From the NCBI GenBank assembly GCA_947304695.1, contig CAMZBS010000053.1, positions 1 to 13,357 on the forward strand: a DNA stretch of 13,357 nt. The letters run 5' to 3'. Positions 8,301 to 13,349 of this stretch are shown piece after piece. The notes below the pieces were generated by a model. That model was not told the origin of the DNA, made no database searches, and saw nothing but the letters and a program-made list of their open reading frames with translations. Within the stretch, counting starts at the first letter, position 1. Every line of letters begins with the position of its first letter. The DNA comes from an uncultured Prevotella sp. GTDB lineage: Bacteria > Bacteroidota > Bacteroidia > Bacteroidales > Bacteroidaceae. The translations under genes were made by a program, and so were the position numbers.

Positions 8301-8357
8301 CTGAACAAACTTACCCAGGCACAAACAGGATCTGCAATATCTAACAACACTTATCAC
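8272..8357. repeat. Perfect 17-bp inverted repeat spanning the TPR gene start
   Basis: GTGATAAGTGTTGTTAG at 8272-8288 is the exact reverse complement of CTAACAACACTTATCAC at 8341-8357, with 52 nt between. The loop contains the TAAGTTTG box and the chosen GTG start of the TPR gene. If the mRNA starts upstream of 8357, the hairpin would enclose the start codon. Confidence 0.85.
8306..8313 (-). promoter_or_regulatory. Possible promoter -7 box (TAAGTTTG) for the TPR gene
   Basis: The minus strand reads TAAGTTTG, matching TAnnTTTG, with a TTG about 21 nt upstream. The GTG start at 8300 is only 5 nt downstream, so a transcript from here would be leaderless or nearly so. It may be a chance match, because the gene could also be read through from def. 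Confidence 0.4.
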
Positions 8358-8368
8358 CTTGTTTTATG

Positions 8369-8396
8369 AATCACTTATACTTTCTCACTTCTCACT
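8369..8396. repeat. Tandem 7-bp repeats (TCTCACT type) between def and TPR gene
   Basis: The + strand units are AATCACT, TATACTT, TCTCACT and TCTCACT. The reverse complement is the GTGATAA/AGTGAGA family of 8251-8285, so the two arrays face each other. The array begins 3 nt beyond the def stop codon. Confidence 0.75.
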
Positions 8397-8398
8397 TG

Positions 8399-8959
8399 TT
8401 ACCTCCTCACTGCCTTTGTCTTGTAGCCACAGCGGTAGCGGCCTTGGGTGAGCGCTTTGAGCTTGCTGCTGATGAGCTGGCGGCGCAGGGGCGACACACG
8501 GTCGATGAACATCTTGCCGTCCAGATGGTCGAACTCATGCTGCATCACACGGGCCAGATAGCCTTCCACCCATTCGTCGTGGGGCTGAAGCTCTTCGTCG
8601 AGCCAAGTGACGTGAATGCGTGTGGGCCGCGTCACTTTCTCGTGAATGGCAGGCAGCGACAGACAGCCTTCTTCCACGCTGTCGGTCTTTGAGTCGTCAA
8701 ATTCCAGGATGTGGGGGTTGATGAACGCATGGCGGAAGCCTTTGTACTGGGGCATGTCGTCCTTGAGCACATCCAGGTCGATGACCACCACGCGGATGGC
8801 CTTGCCAATCTGTGGCGCAGCCAGTCCGATGCCCTCCGACTGGTCCAGCGTCTCATACATGTCGGCAATGAGCTGCTGCAGGTCGGGATAATCGGTGGGA
8901 ATGTCTTCGGCCACCTTTCTCAACACAGGCTGGCCATAAATGTAAATAGGTAATATCAT
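8399..8959 (-). CDS. def: Peptide deformylase
   Basis: A 186-aa cytoplasmic metalloenzyme that removes the formyl group from the N-terminal methionine of new proteins. The three family motifs are complete: GIGLAAPQ (43-50), EGCLSLP with metal ligand Cys99, and QHEFDHLDG with ligands His141 and His145 and catalytic Glu142. I chose the ATG at 8959 (MILPIYIYGQ). The upstream extension (MFRPPSPRFRGHKRK, to 9004) is encoded by the palindrome at 8972-8988 and is not conserved-looking. The gene follows ruvX with a 94-nt spacer that consists almost wholly of inverted repeats, and it precedes the TPR gene. A hairpin ends 12 nt upstream of the start codon and could affect translation. Confidence 0.96.
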   Translation of the reverse strand: MILPIYIYGQPVLRKVAEDIPTDYPDLQQLIADMYETLDQSEGIGLAAPQIGKAIRVVVIDLDVLKDDMPQYKGFRHAFINPHILEFDDSKTDSVEEGCLSLPAIHEKVTRPTRIHVTWLDEELQPHDEWVEGYLARVMQHEFDHLDGKMFIDRVSPLRRQLISSKLKALTQGRYRCGYKTKAVRR

Positions 8960-8971
8960 CTTTCTTTTATG

Positions 8972-8988
8972 CCCCCTGAATCTGGGGG
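8972..8988. repeat. C5/G5 palindrome, copy 2 (def leader)
   Basis: CCCCCTGAATCTGGGGG, arms of five C and five G plus partial inner pairing. It lies 13-29 nt upstream of the def ATG on the minus strand, so it would form a strong GC hairpin in the def leader. Confidence 0.8.
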
Positions 8989-8993
8989 ATGGA

Positions 8994-9060
8994 GGTCTGA
9001 ACAAGCGGGCTTCCAGACCGTTCTAAGTATGACTTGACAGGGTCTGCGCTTGTTCAGACC
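8994..9060. repeat. Nested inverted repeat between ruvX and def
   Basis: The outer arms GGTCTGAACAAGCG (8994-9007) and CGCTTGTTCAGACC (9047-9060) are perfectly complementary over 14 bp. Inside, CAGACC (9014-9019) and GGTCTG (9041-9046) form a second pair, so the hexamer GGTCTG occurs four times in alternating orientation. The ruvX stop codon (9054-9056) lies in the right arm. There is no T-run, so a simple intrinsic terminator is unlikely. Confidence 0.85.
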
Positions 9061-9497
9061 CCAGTAGACCCCTGACTGAGGGGGCGTGTGCGACTGCGCA
9101 TGTAGTCCTGCAGAATGATGGTGGCACTGATCTCGTCGACAAGTGCTTTGTTCTGCCGGTCTTTCTTACGCAGTCCGCCGTCGATCATGGCACGGTGGGC
9201 CAACACCGACGTGAACCTCTCGTCGTAATACTCAATGGGAATGTCGGGCACGGCCTTGCGCCAACGTGCCACGAACTGCTGCACACGGGCCAGGTTCTCG
9301 CTGGGCGTGCCGTTGGGCTGGCGCGGTTCGCCAATGACAATCAGCTCTACCTGCTCTTGGGCAGTGTAGTTGCGCAGATAATCGAATAGCTCCGATGTAG
9401 AGACAGTCGCCAACCCGCTGGCAATGATTTGCAGCGGGTCGGTGACTGCCAGTCCCGTTCGCTTTCGGCCGTAGTCAATGGAAAGTATTCTGGCCAA
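9054..9497 (-). CDS. ruvX: RuvX/YqgF family nuclease (putative Holliday junction resolvase)
   Basis: A 147-aa RNase H-fold protein of the RuvX/YqgF family, annotated as a Holliday junction resolvase; family members also act in 16S rRNA 5'-end processing. Conserved parts are the acidic start motif ILSIDYGRKRTGLAVTD (Asp8), IGEP (Glu57), YDERFTS (91-97, Asp92/Glu93) and DEISATIILQDYM (Asp121), so the active site looks intact. The start codon is TTG at 9497: no in-frame ATG exists nearby, and family members begin at this point. It lies 11 nt after the SPOR gene stop, with no clear Shine-Dalgarno. The last ten residues (RPLSQGSTGV) and the stop are encoded by a C5/G5 palindrome and one arm of an inverted repeat, so the tail is probably repeat-derived. 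Confidence 0.93.
   Translation of the reverse strand: MARILSIDYGRKRTGLAVTDPLQIIASGLATVSTSELFDYLRNYTAQEQVELIVIGEPRQPNGTPSENLARVQQFVARWRKAVPDIPIEYYDERFTSVLAHRAMIDGGLRKKDRQNKALVDEISATIILQDYMRSRTRPLSQGSTGV
9068..9084. repeat. C5/G5 palindrome, copy 3 (inside ruvX 3' end)
   Basis: ACCCCTGACTGAGGGGG, related to copies 1 and 2; in minus-strand orientation CCCCCTCAGTCAGGGGT. It is translated as part of the RuvX C-terminal tail. Confidence 0.75.
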
Positions 9498-9508
9498 GAG
9501 CGGATCGT

Positions 9509-10027
9509 TTATTTTATGTTGGAGAGCAGCCAGGCGTCGCCGTCCTTGTTGAACTCGGTGCCCCTCAGCTGGTCGCGGCTGGCTACGGCTGCAGCCTTGT
9601 CGTCGAAGGTAGAGGCAACAACACGATACATGTCACGGTCTACGTTCTTCACAATCTGGGCGGCATAGCCGGCATTCTTCAGACGCTGCTGCAGACCTTC
9701 GGCATTGGCGATGACCTTGAACGAGCCGACCACCACGCTAAACGTGCGCAAGCCGGAACCGTTGACCACCGACACGCGCTCCTGGCGTACGGTCACGTTC
9801 TCCACATTGCTGTTCACCTTTGTCTGGGTGACGGGACGTGTCTGAACGGGAGTCACGACGGGAGTCTCGGTCACAACCGGTGTGTTGTCCTGAGTGTTTA
9901 GGTTCTGAGATGCCTCAGCAGCTTTGGCCTTGTCATAGGCTTTCCTATAGGCACTCTCACTCGATTTGCAACCAGTAAAAGCCATTGCCAGGCCAAGACC
10001 TGCGCATAAAACCATGTACTTTTTCAT
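9509..10027 (-). CDS. SPOR-domain lipoprotein
   Basis: A 172-aa predicted lipoprotein. MKKYMVLCAGLGLAMAFTGC is a lipoprotein signal peptide ending at Cys20. A Thr/Val/Pro-rich linker (about 45-75, TPVVTETPVVTPVQ) follows. The C-terminal region (about 90-172, LRTFSVVVGSFKVIANAEGLQ through YRVVASTFDDKAAAVASRDQL) has the two-repeat pattern of SPOR domains, which bind denuded glycan strands of peptidoglycan at septa. It is the first gene of the long minus-strand operon, 11 nt before ruvX, and divergent from the YtxH operon across a 245-nt spacer. A role at the cell wall is inferred from the domain; the specific function is unknown. Confidence 0.88.
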   Translation of the reverse strand: MKKYMVLCAGLGLAMAFTGCKSSESAYRKAYDKAKAAEASQNLNTQDNTPVVTETPVVTPVQTRPVTQTKVNSNVENVTVRQERVSVVNGSGLRTFSVVVGSFKVIANAEGLQQRLKNAGYAAQIVKNVDRDMYRVVASTFDDKAAAVASRDQLRGTEFNKDGDAWLLSNIK

Positions 10028-10077
10028 ACTTCTTTCTTTTTTCTCTTTGATATTTATGAATGATGTTTTGACACTAA

Positions 10078-10091
10078 ACGGAATATTCCGT
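10078..10091. promoter_or_regulatory. 14-bp perfect palindrome, candidate operator
   Basis: ACGGAATATTCCGT is its own reverse complement. It overlaps the start point predicted from the TAATTTCG box just upstream of the SPOR gene, a position where a repressor could act. No known regulator site is recognised. Confidence 0.45.
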
Positions 10092-10092
10092 G

Positions 10093-10100
10093 CGAAATTA
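10093..10100 (-). promoter_or_regulatory. Possible promoter -7 box (TAATTTCG) for the SPOR-ruvX-def operon
   Basis: One mismatch from TAnnTTTG, with TTTTTG 22 nt upstream (10123-10128). It would give a leader of about 60 nt. It is offered because the operon must start here and no better match was seen. Confidence 0.35.
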
Positions 10101-10194
10101 CAAAAACTTGTGCAAAAACAATCAAAAATGGCGCATAAACTTTGTTAATTCACCAAAAAACACGCTATTTAACAAAAAATGACAGCTTTTCTTA

Positions 10195-10224
10195 TTGTCT
10201 TTATCAGAAATGTTTGTACATTTG
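10195..10224 (+). promoter_or_regulatory. Promoter for the YtxH operon (TTG...TACATTTG)
   Basis: TACATTTG at 10217-10224 matches the -7 consensus TAnnTTTG exactly and is preceded after 19 nt by TTG (10195-10197). The transcript would begin near 10229, giving a leader of about 45 nt before the ATG at 10273. Confidence 0.7.
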
Positions 10225-10272
10225 CTAACGAAATCAACAATTCGTTTCACTAACAAATAAAAACAATCGAAT

Positions 10273-10482
10273 ATGAAAAGCTTAGGTTACATTGGCGCAT
10301 TCCTCGGCGGAGCCATCGCCGGCGCTGCTATCGGACTGCTTGTTGCTCCTGAAAAGGGCCGTGACACTCGCGTGAAAATTACTGATGCTGTGGAGGACTT
10401 CCTCAAGAAGCACAACATCAAGCTGAACCGTAAGGAAGTAGGCGATCTCGTTGACGACATTCAGGACGTTACTGAAGAATAA
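10273..10482 (+). CDS. YtxH-like small membrane protein
   Basis: A 69-aa protein beginning MKSLGYIGAFLGGAIAGAAIGLLVAPEKGRD-like, split here as a glycine/alanine-rich transmembrane helix (4-25) followed by the LLVAPEKG motif typical of YtxH-domain proteins. An acidic amphipathic helical tail (KITDAVEDFLKKH ... VDDIQDVTEE) follows. YtxH-like proteins are small membrane proteins often linked to general stress, but their biochemical role is unknown. It is the first gene of a three-gene operon, with 8 nt between its stop and the next ATG. Confidence 0.85.
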   Translation: MKSLGYIGAFLGGAIAGAAIGLLVAPEKGRDTRVKITDAVEDFLKKHNIKLNRKEVGDLVDDIQDVTEE

Positions 10483-10490
10483 GTAGAAGC

Positions 10491-10838
10491 ATGCTGTCGA
10501 GCGATAAGAACATAGAGAACATAGCACAACTCATTGAGGTGCTGAAACACTATCTCGGGCTTCAGAAAGAATATGTGAAGCTCGACGTGATAGACAAGGT
10601 GGTGCGCCTGCTTACGGCTATGGCCCTGGCCATCGTGTTCTTCCTCATTATCATTGCCGTGCTCCTGTTCTTGTCGCTCGGCATTGCTTTCTGGCTTTCC
10701 AACTACGTGGGCTTTACGTGGGCCTTCTTCATCCTTTCCGCCGTCCATGTAGTGTTTCTCTTCCTTTTCATCACTTTCCGAAAGACTTGGATTGAGCGCC
10801 CCATTGTCCGCTTCTTGGCCAGTCTGTTCATGAGTTAA
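10491..10838 (+). CDS. Phage holin superfamily III-like (YqjE-like) membrane protein
   Basis: A 115-aa inner-membrane protein. An amphipathic N-terminal helix (IENIAQLIEVLKHYLGLQKEY) leads into two strongly hydrophobic hairpin helices (about 44-68 and 75-95), then a short basic end (FRKTWIERPIVRFL). This is the layout of the holin-X/YqjE family. Despite the name, such chromosomal proteins are not tied to phage lysis, and no phage genes are nearby. It sits between a YtxH-like gene and a small coiled-coil gene, spaced 8 and 14 nt, an arrangement common in Bacteroidales and comparable with E. coli yqjD-yqjE-yqjK. Confidence 0.82.
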   Translation: MLSSDKNIENIAQLIEVLKHYLGLQKEYVKLDVIDKVVRLLTAMALAIVFFLIIIAVLLFLSLGIAFWLSNYVGFTWAFFILSAVHVVFLFLFITFRKTWIERPIVRFLASLFMS

Positions 10839-10852
10839 ATTCACTTACTGCT

Positions 10853-11140
10853 ATGCCTACCGAGAAGAGTCTTCCCATTTACAACACGCTCGAAAACATA
10901 CGGATGCGCAAAGACCAGCTTCGTGCAGAGATTGAACATGACAATGAGCAGATAGAAAACTTGTGGAACGAGCTGTTCCACAAGCCTGAGAAATCAACCA
11001 GGGGCGATCACGTGGCTTCCATCATTTCCACCAGCATCACCGCTATCGATACGTTCCTTCTGGTGCGCAAGCTCATGAAGAACTATGGCGGCCTGATACC
11101 CTTCTTTGGCAACAAGGACAAGAAGAAAAAGTCGCGCTAA
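10853..11140 (+). CDS. Small conserved protein, third gene of YtxH operon
   Basis: A 95-aa protein not matched to a named domain. The N-terminal half (about 12-42, TLENIRMRKDQLRAEIEHDN and on to LWNELF) is highly charged and should form a coiled coil. A moderately hydrophobic stretch (55-85, ASIISTSITAIDTFLLVRKL and GLIPFFG) may touch the membrane. The end is very basic (NKDKKKKSR). It follows the holin-like gene by 14 nt and is surely co-transcribed. By position it is the counterpart of YqjK. Its TAA stop overlaps the convergent rlmD stop by 4 bp, leaving no room for a terminator. Confidence 0.75.
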   Translation: MPTEKSLPIYNTLENIRMRKDQLRAEIEHDNEQIENLWNELFHKPEKSTRGDHVASIISTSITAIDTFLLVRKLMKNYGGLIPFFGNKDKKKKSR

Positions 11141-12600
11141 CGCCGTTTGAGCAGCACCACGTTCTCCACATGCGGTGTGTGAGGAAACATATCCACGGGC
11201 TGCACCTCCACCACTTTATATTCTATATCCAGATCCTGCAGGTCGCGGGCCTGAGTGGCAGGATTACAACTCACGTAGACTATTCGCTGCGGGGCAGCCC
11301 TCAGAATGGTCTTCACCACGTCGGGATGCATGCCGGCGCGTGGCGGGTCGGTGATAATCACGTCGGGACGGCCGTGCTCCTGAATGAAATCATCGGTCAG
11401 TATGTCCTTCATGTCGCCGGCATAGAACAGCGTGTTCGTGATACCGTTGAGCTCCGAGTTGATCTTCGCGTCCTCAATAGCCTCTGGCACATACTCAATG
11501 CCAATGACCTGACTGGACTGACGAGCCACGAAGTTCGCAATCGTACCCGTGCCCGTGTAAAGGTCGTAGACCAAAGGCTTTCTTCCGTCGGCCGTTGGCA
11601 GGCTGTCGGCGAACGCAAATTCGCGTGCCACGGAGTAAAGATGATAGGCCTGCTCCGTGTTCGTCTGATAGAACGACTTCGGCCCTACCTTGAACTTCAG
11701 GTCTTCCATCAACTCGTAGATGTGGTTTTTGCCCTTGAAGGTCAGTATTTCCTGGTCGCCAATCGTGTCGTTGCACTTTTGGTTGTCCAAGTACATCAGC
11801 GATGTAATCTGCGGGAACTTGTCGGCAATGTGCTGCATTAAGCCCTTGGCTTCCTGCTCACCACCCGTCTCGTCGTAATGGAACTGGAATATAACCATCC
11901 ATTCGCCCGAAGCCGAGTTGCGTATAATCACATCGCGCAGCAATCCCACCTGTGCCCTGAGATCGAAGAACGACAGCCCGTTTGCAACGGCATAGTCGCG
12001 CACCTCATTCCTAATTTGGTTGTGCAGGTCGTCCATCAGCCAGCACTTCTCAATGGGCAGAATCTTGTCGAATGCCCCCGTGATGTGGAAGCCGATGGCA
12101 GGATAGTCTTTCAGCGAAGCGTGTGAACTCTCAACTCCCGACTCTAAACTTTCAAACTGCTCTTTCGTCAGATACCGCTTGTTGGCACAGCCGAAGTCCA
12201 GCTTGTTTCTGTACTCCTGAGTCTTCACACTGCCCAGGATGGGGCGGAACTCAGGCAGTTCCACCTTTCCGATGCGGTGCAGCTGGTCGAAGACCTGCTG
12301 CTGCTTGAACTTCAGCTGCTCCTCGTAAGGAAGGTTCTGCCACTTGCAGCCGCCGCACACGCCGAAGTGTTCGCAGAACGGCACGGCTCTCACCCTGCTC
12401 TTCTCCACGAAGCGCACCACCTCGCCCTCGGCAAACGAGTGCTTCTTCCTTTTGATCTGCACGTCGCACACATCGCCCGGCACACAGAACGGTACGAACA
12501 CCACCAGCTCGTTCCAGTGGAACAAGCACTTTCCTTCGGCTGCCACAGCCTCTATTGTCACGCCCTCCAGCAAGGGCAACGCTTTCTTCTTTCTTGCCAT
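11137..12600 (-). CDS. rlmD: 23S rRNA (uracil-5)-methyltransferase RlmD
   Basis: A 487-aa SAM-dependent m5U methyltransferase of the RumA/RlmD family. It has an N-terminal TRAM-like domain (about 10-70), then cysteines 76, 82 and 85 (CEHFGVCGGC) and Cys186, the four ligands of the family 4Fe-4S cluster. The catalytic half has FYQTN (309-313), SAM motif DLYTGTGTIA (346-355, Thr in place of the common Cys), TDPPRAG (417-423), the nucleophile Cys445 in VSCNPAT and the general-base region HTPHVEN (Glu479). I chose the ATG at 12600 (MARKKKALP) because a promoter box at 12609-12616 overlaps the longer frame up to 12639. Residues 148-160 are encoded by 7-bp repeats and look like an insertion. The exact target uridine (1939 in E. 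coli for RlmD) is inferred from family. Confidence 0.92.
   Translation of the reverse strand: MARKKKALPLLEGVTIEAVAAEGKCLFHWNELVVFVPFCVPGDVCDVQIKRKKHSFAEGEVVRFVEKSRVRAVPFCEHFGVCGGCKWQNLPYEEQLKFKQQQVFDQLHRIGKVELPEFRPILGSVKTQEYRNKLDFGCANKRYLTKEQFESLESGVESSHASLKDYPAIGFHITGAFDKILPIEKCWLMDDLHNQIRNEVRDYAVANGLSFFDLRAQVGLLRDVIIRNSASGEWMVIFQFHYDETGGEQEAKGLMQHIADKFPQITSLMYLDNQKCNDTIGDQEILTFKGKNHIYELMEDLKFKVGPKSFYQTNTEQAYHLYSVAREFAFADSLPTADGRKPLVYDLYTGTGTIANFVARQSSQVIGIEYVPEAIEDAKINSELNGITNTLFYAGDMKDILTDDFIQEHGRPDVIITDPPRAGMHPDVVKTILRAAPQRIVYVSCNPATQARDLQDLDIEYKVVEVQPVDMFPHTPHVENVVLLKRR
12123..12158. repeat. 7-bp repeat array inside rlmD (nnnnACT type)
   Basis: The + strand units are GTGAACT, CTCAACT, CCCGACT and CTAAACT plus an 8-nt TTCAAACT. 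Read in the rlmD frame they give residues 148-160 (QFESLESGVESSH) without a frameshift, in the variable region between the cluster cysteines 85 and 186. Confidence 0.8.
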
Positions 12601-12608
12601 ATCAGGTG

Positions 12609-12640
12609 CAAAGGTACGCAATAAATGCACAAACACCAAA
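12609..12640 (-). promoter_or_regulatory. Promoter of rlmD (TTTG-N20-TACCTTTG)
   Basis: The minus strand has -33 TTTG (12640-12637), a 20-nt spacer and -7 TACCTTTG (12616-12609), a full match to the Bacteroidetes housekeeping promoter. The predicted start is near 12605, so the leader before the ATG at 12600 would be about 5 nt or none. Confidence 0.8.
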
Positions 12641-12768
12641 TTGTTTATGCTTTTTTATCTGCCAGCCACTGTTCAGACCATGTTTCTCGGCGCGTCATTC
12701 CATCAGAAAACACCCGTGTCCTCAATCTATTTTTTTCTCTCAGAAAAATTTTGAAAATAATTACTCAC

Positions 12769-13128
12769 ACTACACTAATCTCTCAAAACGCCTTTATTTA
12801 TTGGTGTTTTGAGAATGTAGTCTGACTACACAAGACTACATAAGACTACATAAGCCAATGTTTCCCATATTATACCTGTCTACCATCTGTATTTGCTTAG
12901 TATACAATCTGTATTCAATTTAAATACAAGTTGTATTCTTTGTAAATACAAGTTGTATACAGCATGAATACAATTAGTAGACAGCCTTTATTTAAAGGAA
13001 CTTCAAGCATTTTTTTAAATAATCTGTAAAATTTTTTTTGTATAAGTGTAGTCTTGTGTAGTCTTATGTAGTCTGACTACATAGCTAAAACATCAGTATA
13101 TAAAGGTGTTTCAGCGCATTTATGTAGT
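12769..13128. repeat. Large imperfect inverted repeat with decamer arrays
   Basis: The left arm 12769-12850 and right arm 13047-13128 are inverted copies, about 63 of 82 positions pairing by hand count. The inner 35 bp (12816-12850 against 13047-13081) match at 32 positions. This core is an odd palindrome, TGTAGTCTGACTACA (12816-12830 and 13067-13081), plus two further 10-bp units of type GACTACATAA. Conserved blocks TGTTTT and CCTTTAT keep the same spacing outside it. The spacer is 196 nt and contains the 22-bp array. Function unknown. Confidence 0.8.
12880..12989. repeat. Five tandem 22-bp units (iteron-like)
   Basis: Units start at 12880, 12902, 12924, 12946 and 12968. The best units begin ATACAAGTTGTAT, a 13-bp palindrome; the outer ones are degenerate (CTACCATCTGTAT, ATACAATTAGTAG). 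The whole array is also an inverted repeat about base 12930: CTGTCTAC (12876-12883) pairs with GTAGACAG (12977-12984), and the TGTAT/ATACA blocks between them pair as well. A 22-bp period is about two helical turns, so the sites would lie on one face of the DNA. Confidence 0.8.
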
Positions 13129-13228
13129 CTTTGCCATTTTTGATAAAAAAATTCTGTGATAAAAAATAACAGTTTTCAGATACAGTTTTATATATTCCCT
13201 AAAATCCGCAGATAATTTTTCAATGGTC

Positions 13229-13236
13229 TATTTTTG
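13229..13236 (+). promoter_or_regulatory. Possible -7 box (TATTTTTG) facing right
   Basis: Matches TAnnTTTG on the + strand but lies in T-rich sequence and has no TTG at the expected -33 distance. It could drive a gene starting at or beyond the right edge, with a leader of about 110 nt. Confidence 0.3.
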
Positions 13237-13349
13237 CCGTCCTTTGAGACATGTCTGTCTGTTTTTAGCCATACAAGCGTGTAATCCGACCGGACATAAG
13301 CCAGTTCCCCCTTACCCCGTAAGGTCGAGAGGCATAGACCGAGGCATCA

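Noticed and set aside
8960..9004. Longer N-terminus for peptide deformylase
   Set aside because: The extra 15 residues are encoded by a palindromic repeat, and the family start at MILPI is clear.
10225..10248. Hairpin AACGAA...TTCGTT in the YtxH leader as a regulatory element
   Set aside because: Only 6 bp in AT-rich sequence, and it partly precedes the predicted transcription start; chance is likely.
10491..10838. Prophage remnant suggested by the holin-like gene
   Set aside because: No other phage gene is nearby. The gene belongs to a chromosomal family found with YtxH-like genes.
12985..13018. Intrinsic terminator CCTTT-ATTT-AAAGG followed later by T7
   Set aside because: The stem is only 5 bp and AT-rich, the T-run is about 11 nt away, and no gene ends nearby on the + strand.
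12769..13128. CRISPR array
   Set aside because: The units are 10 and 22 bp, contiguous without unique spacers, and partly inverted. No cas genes are present.
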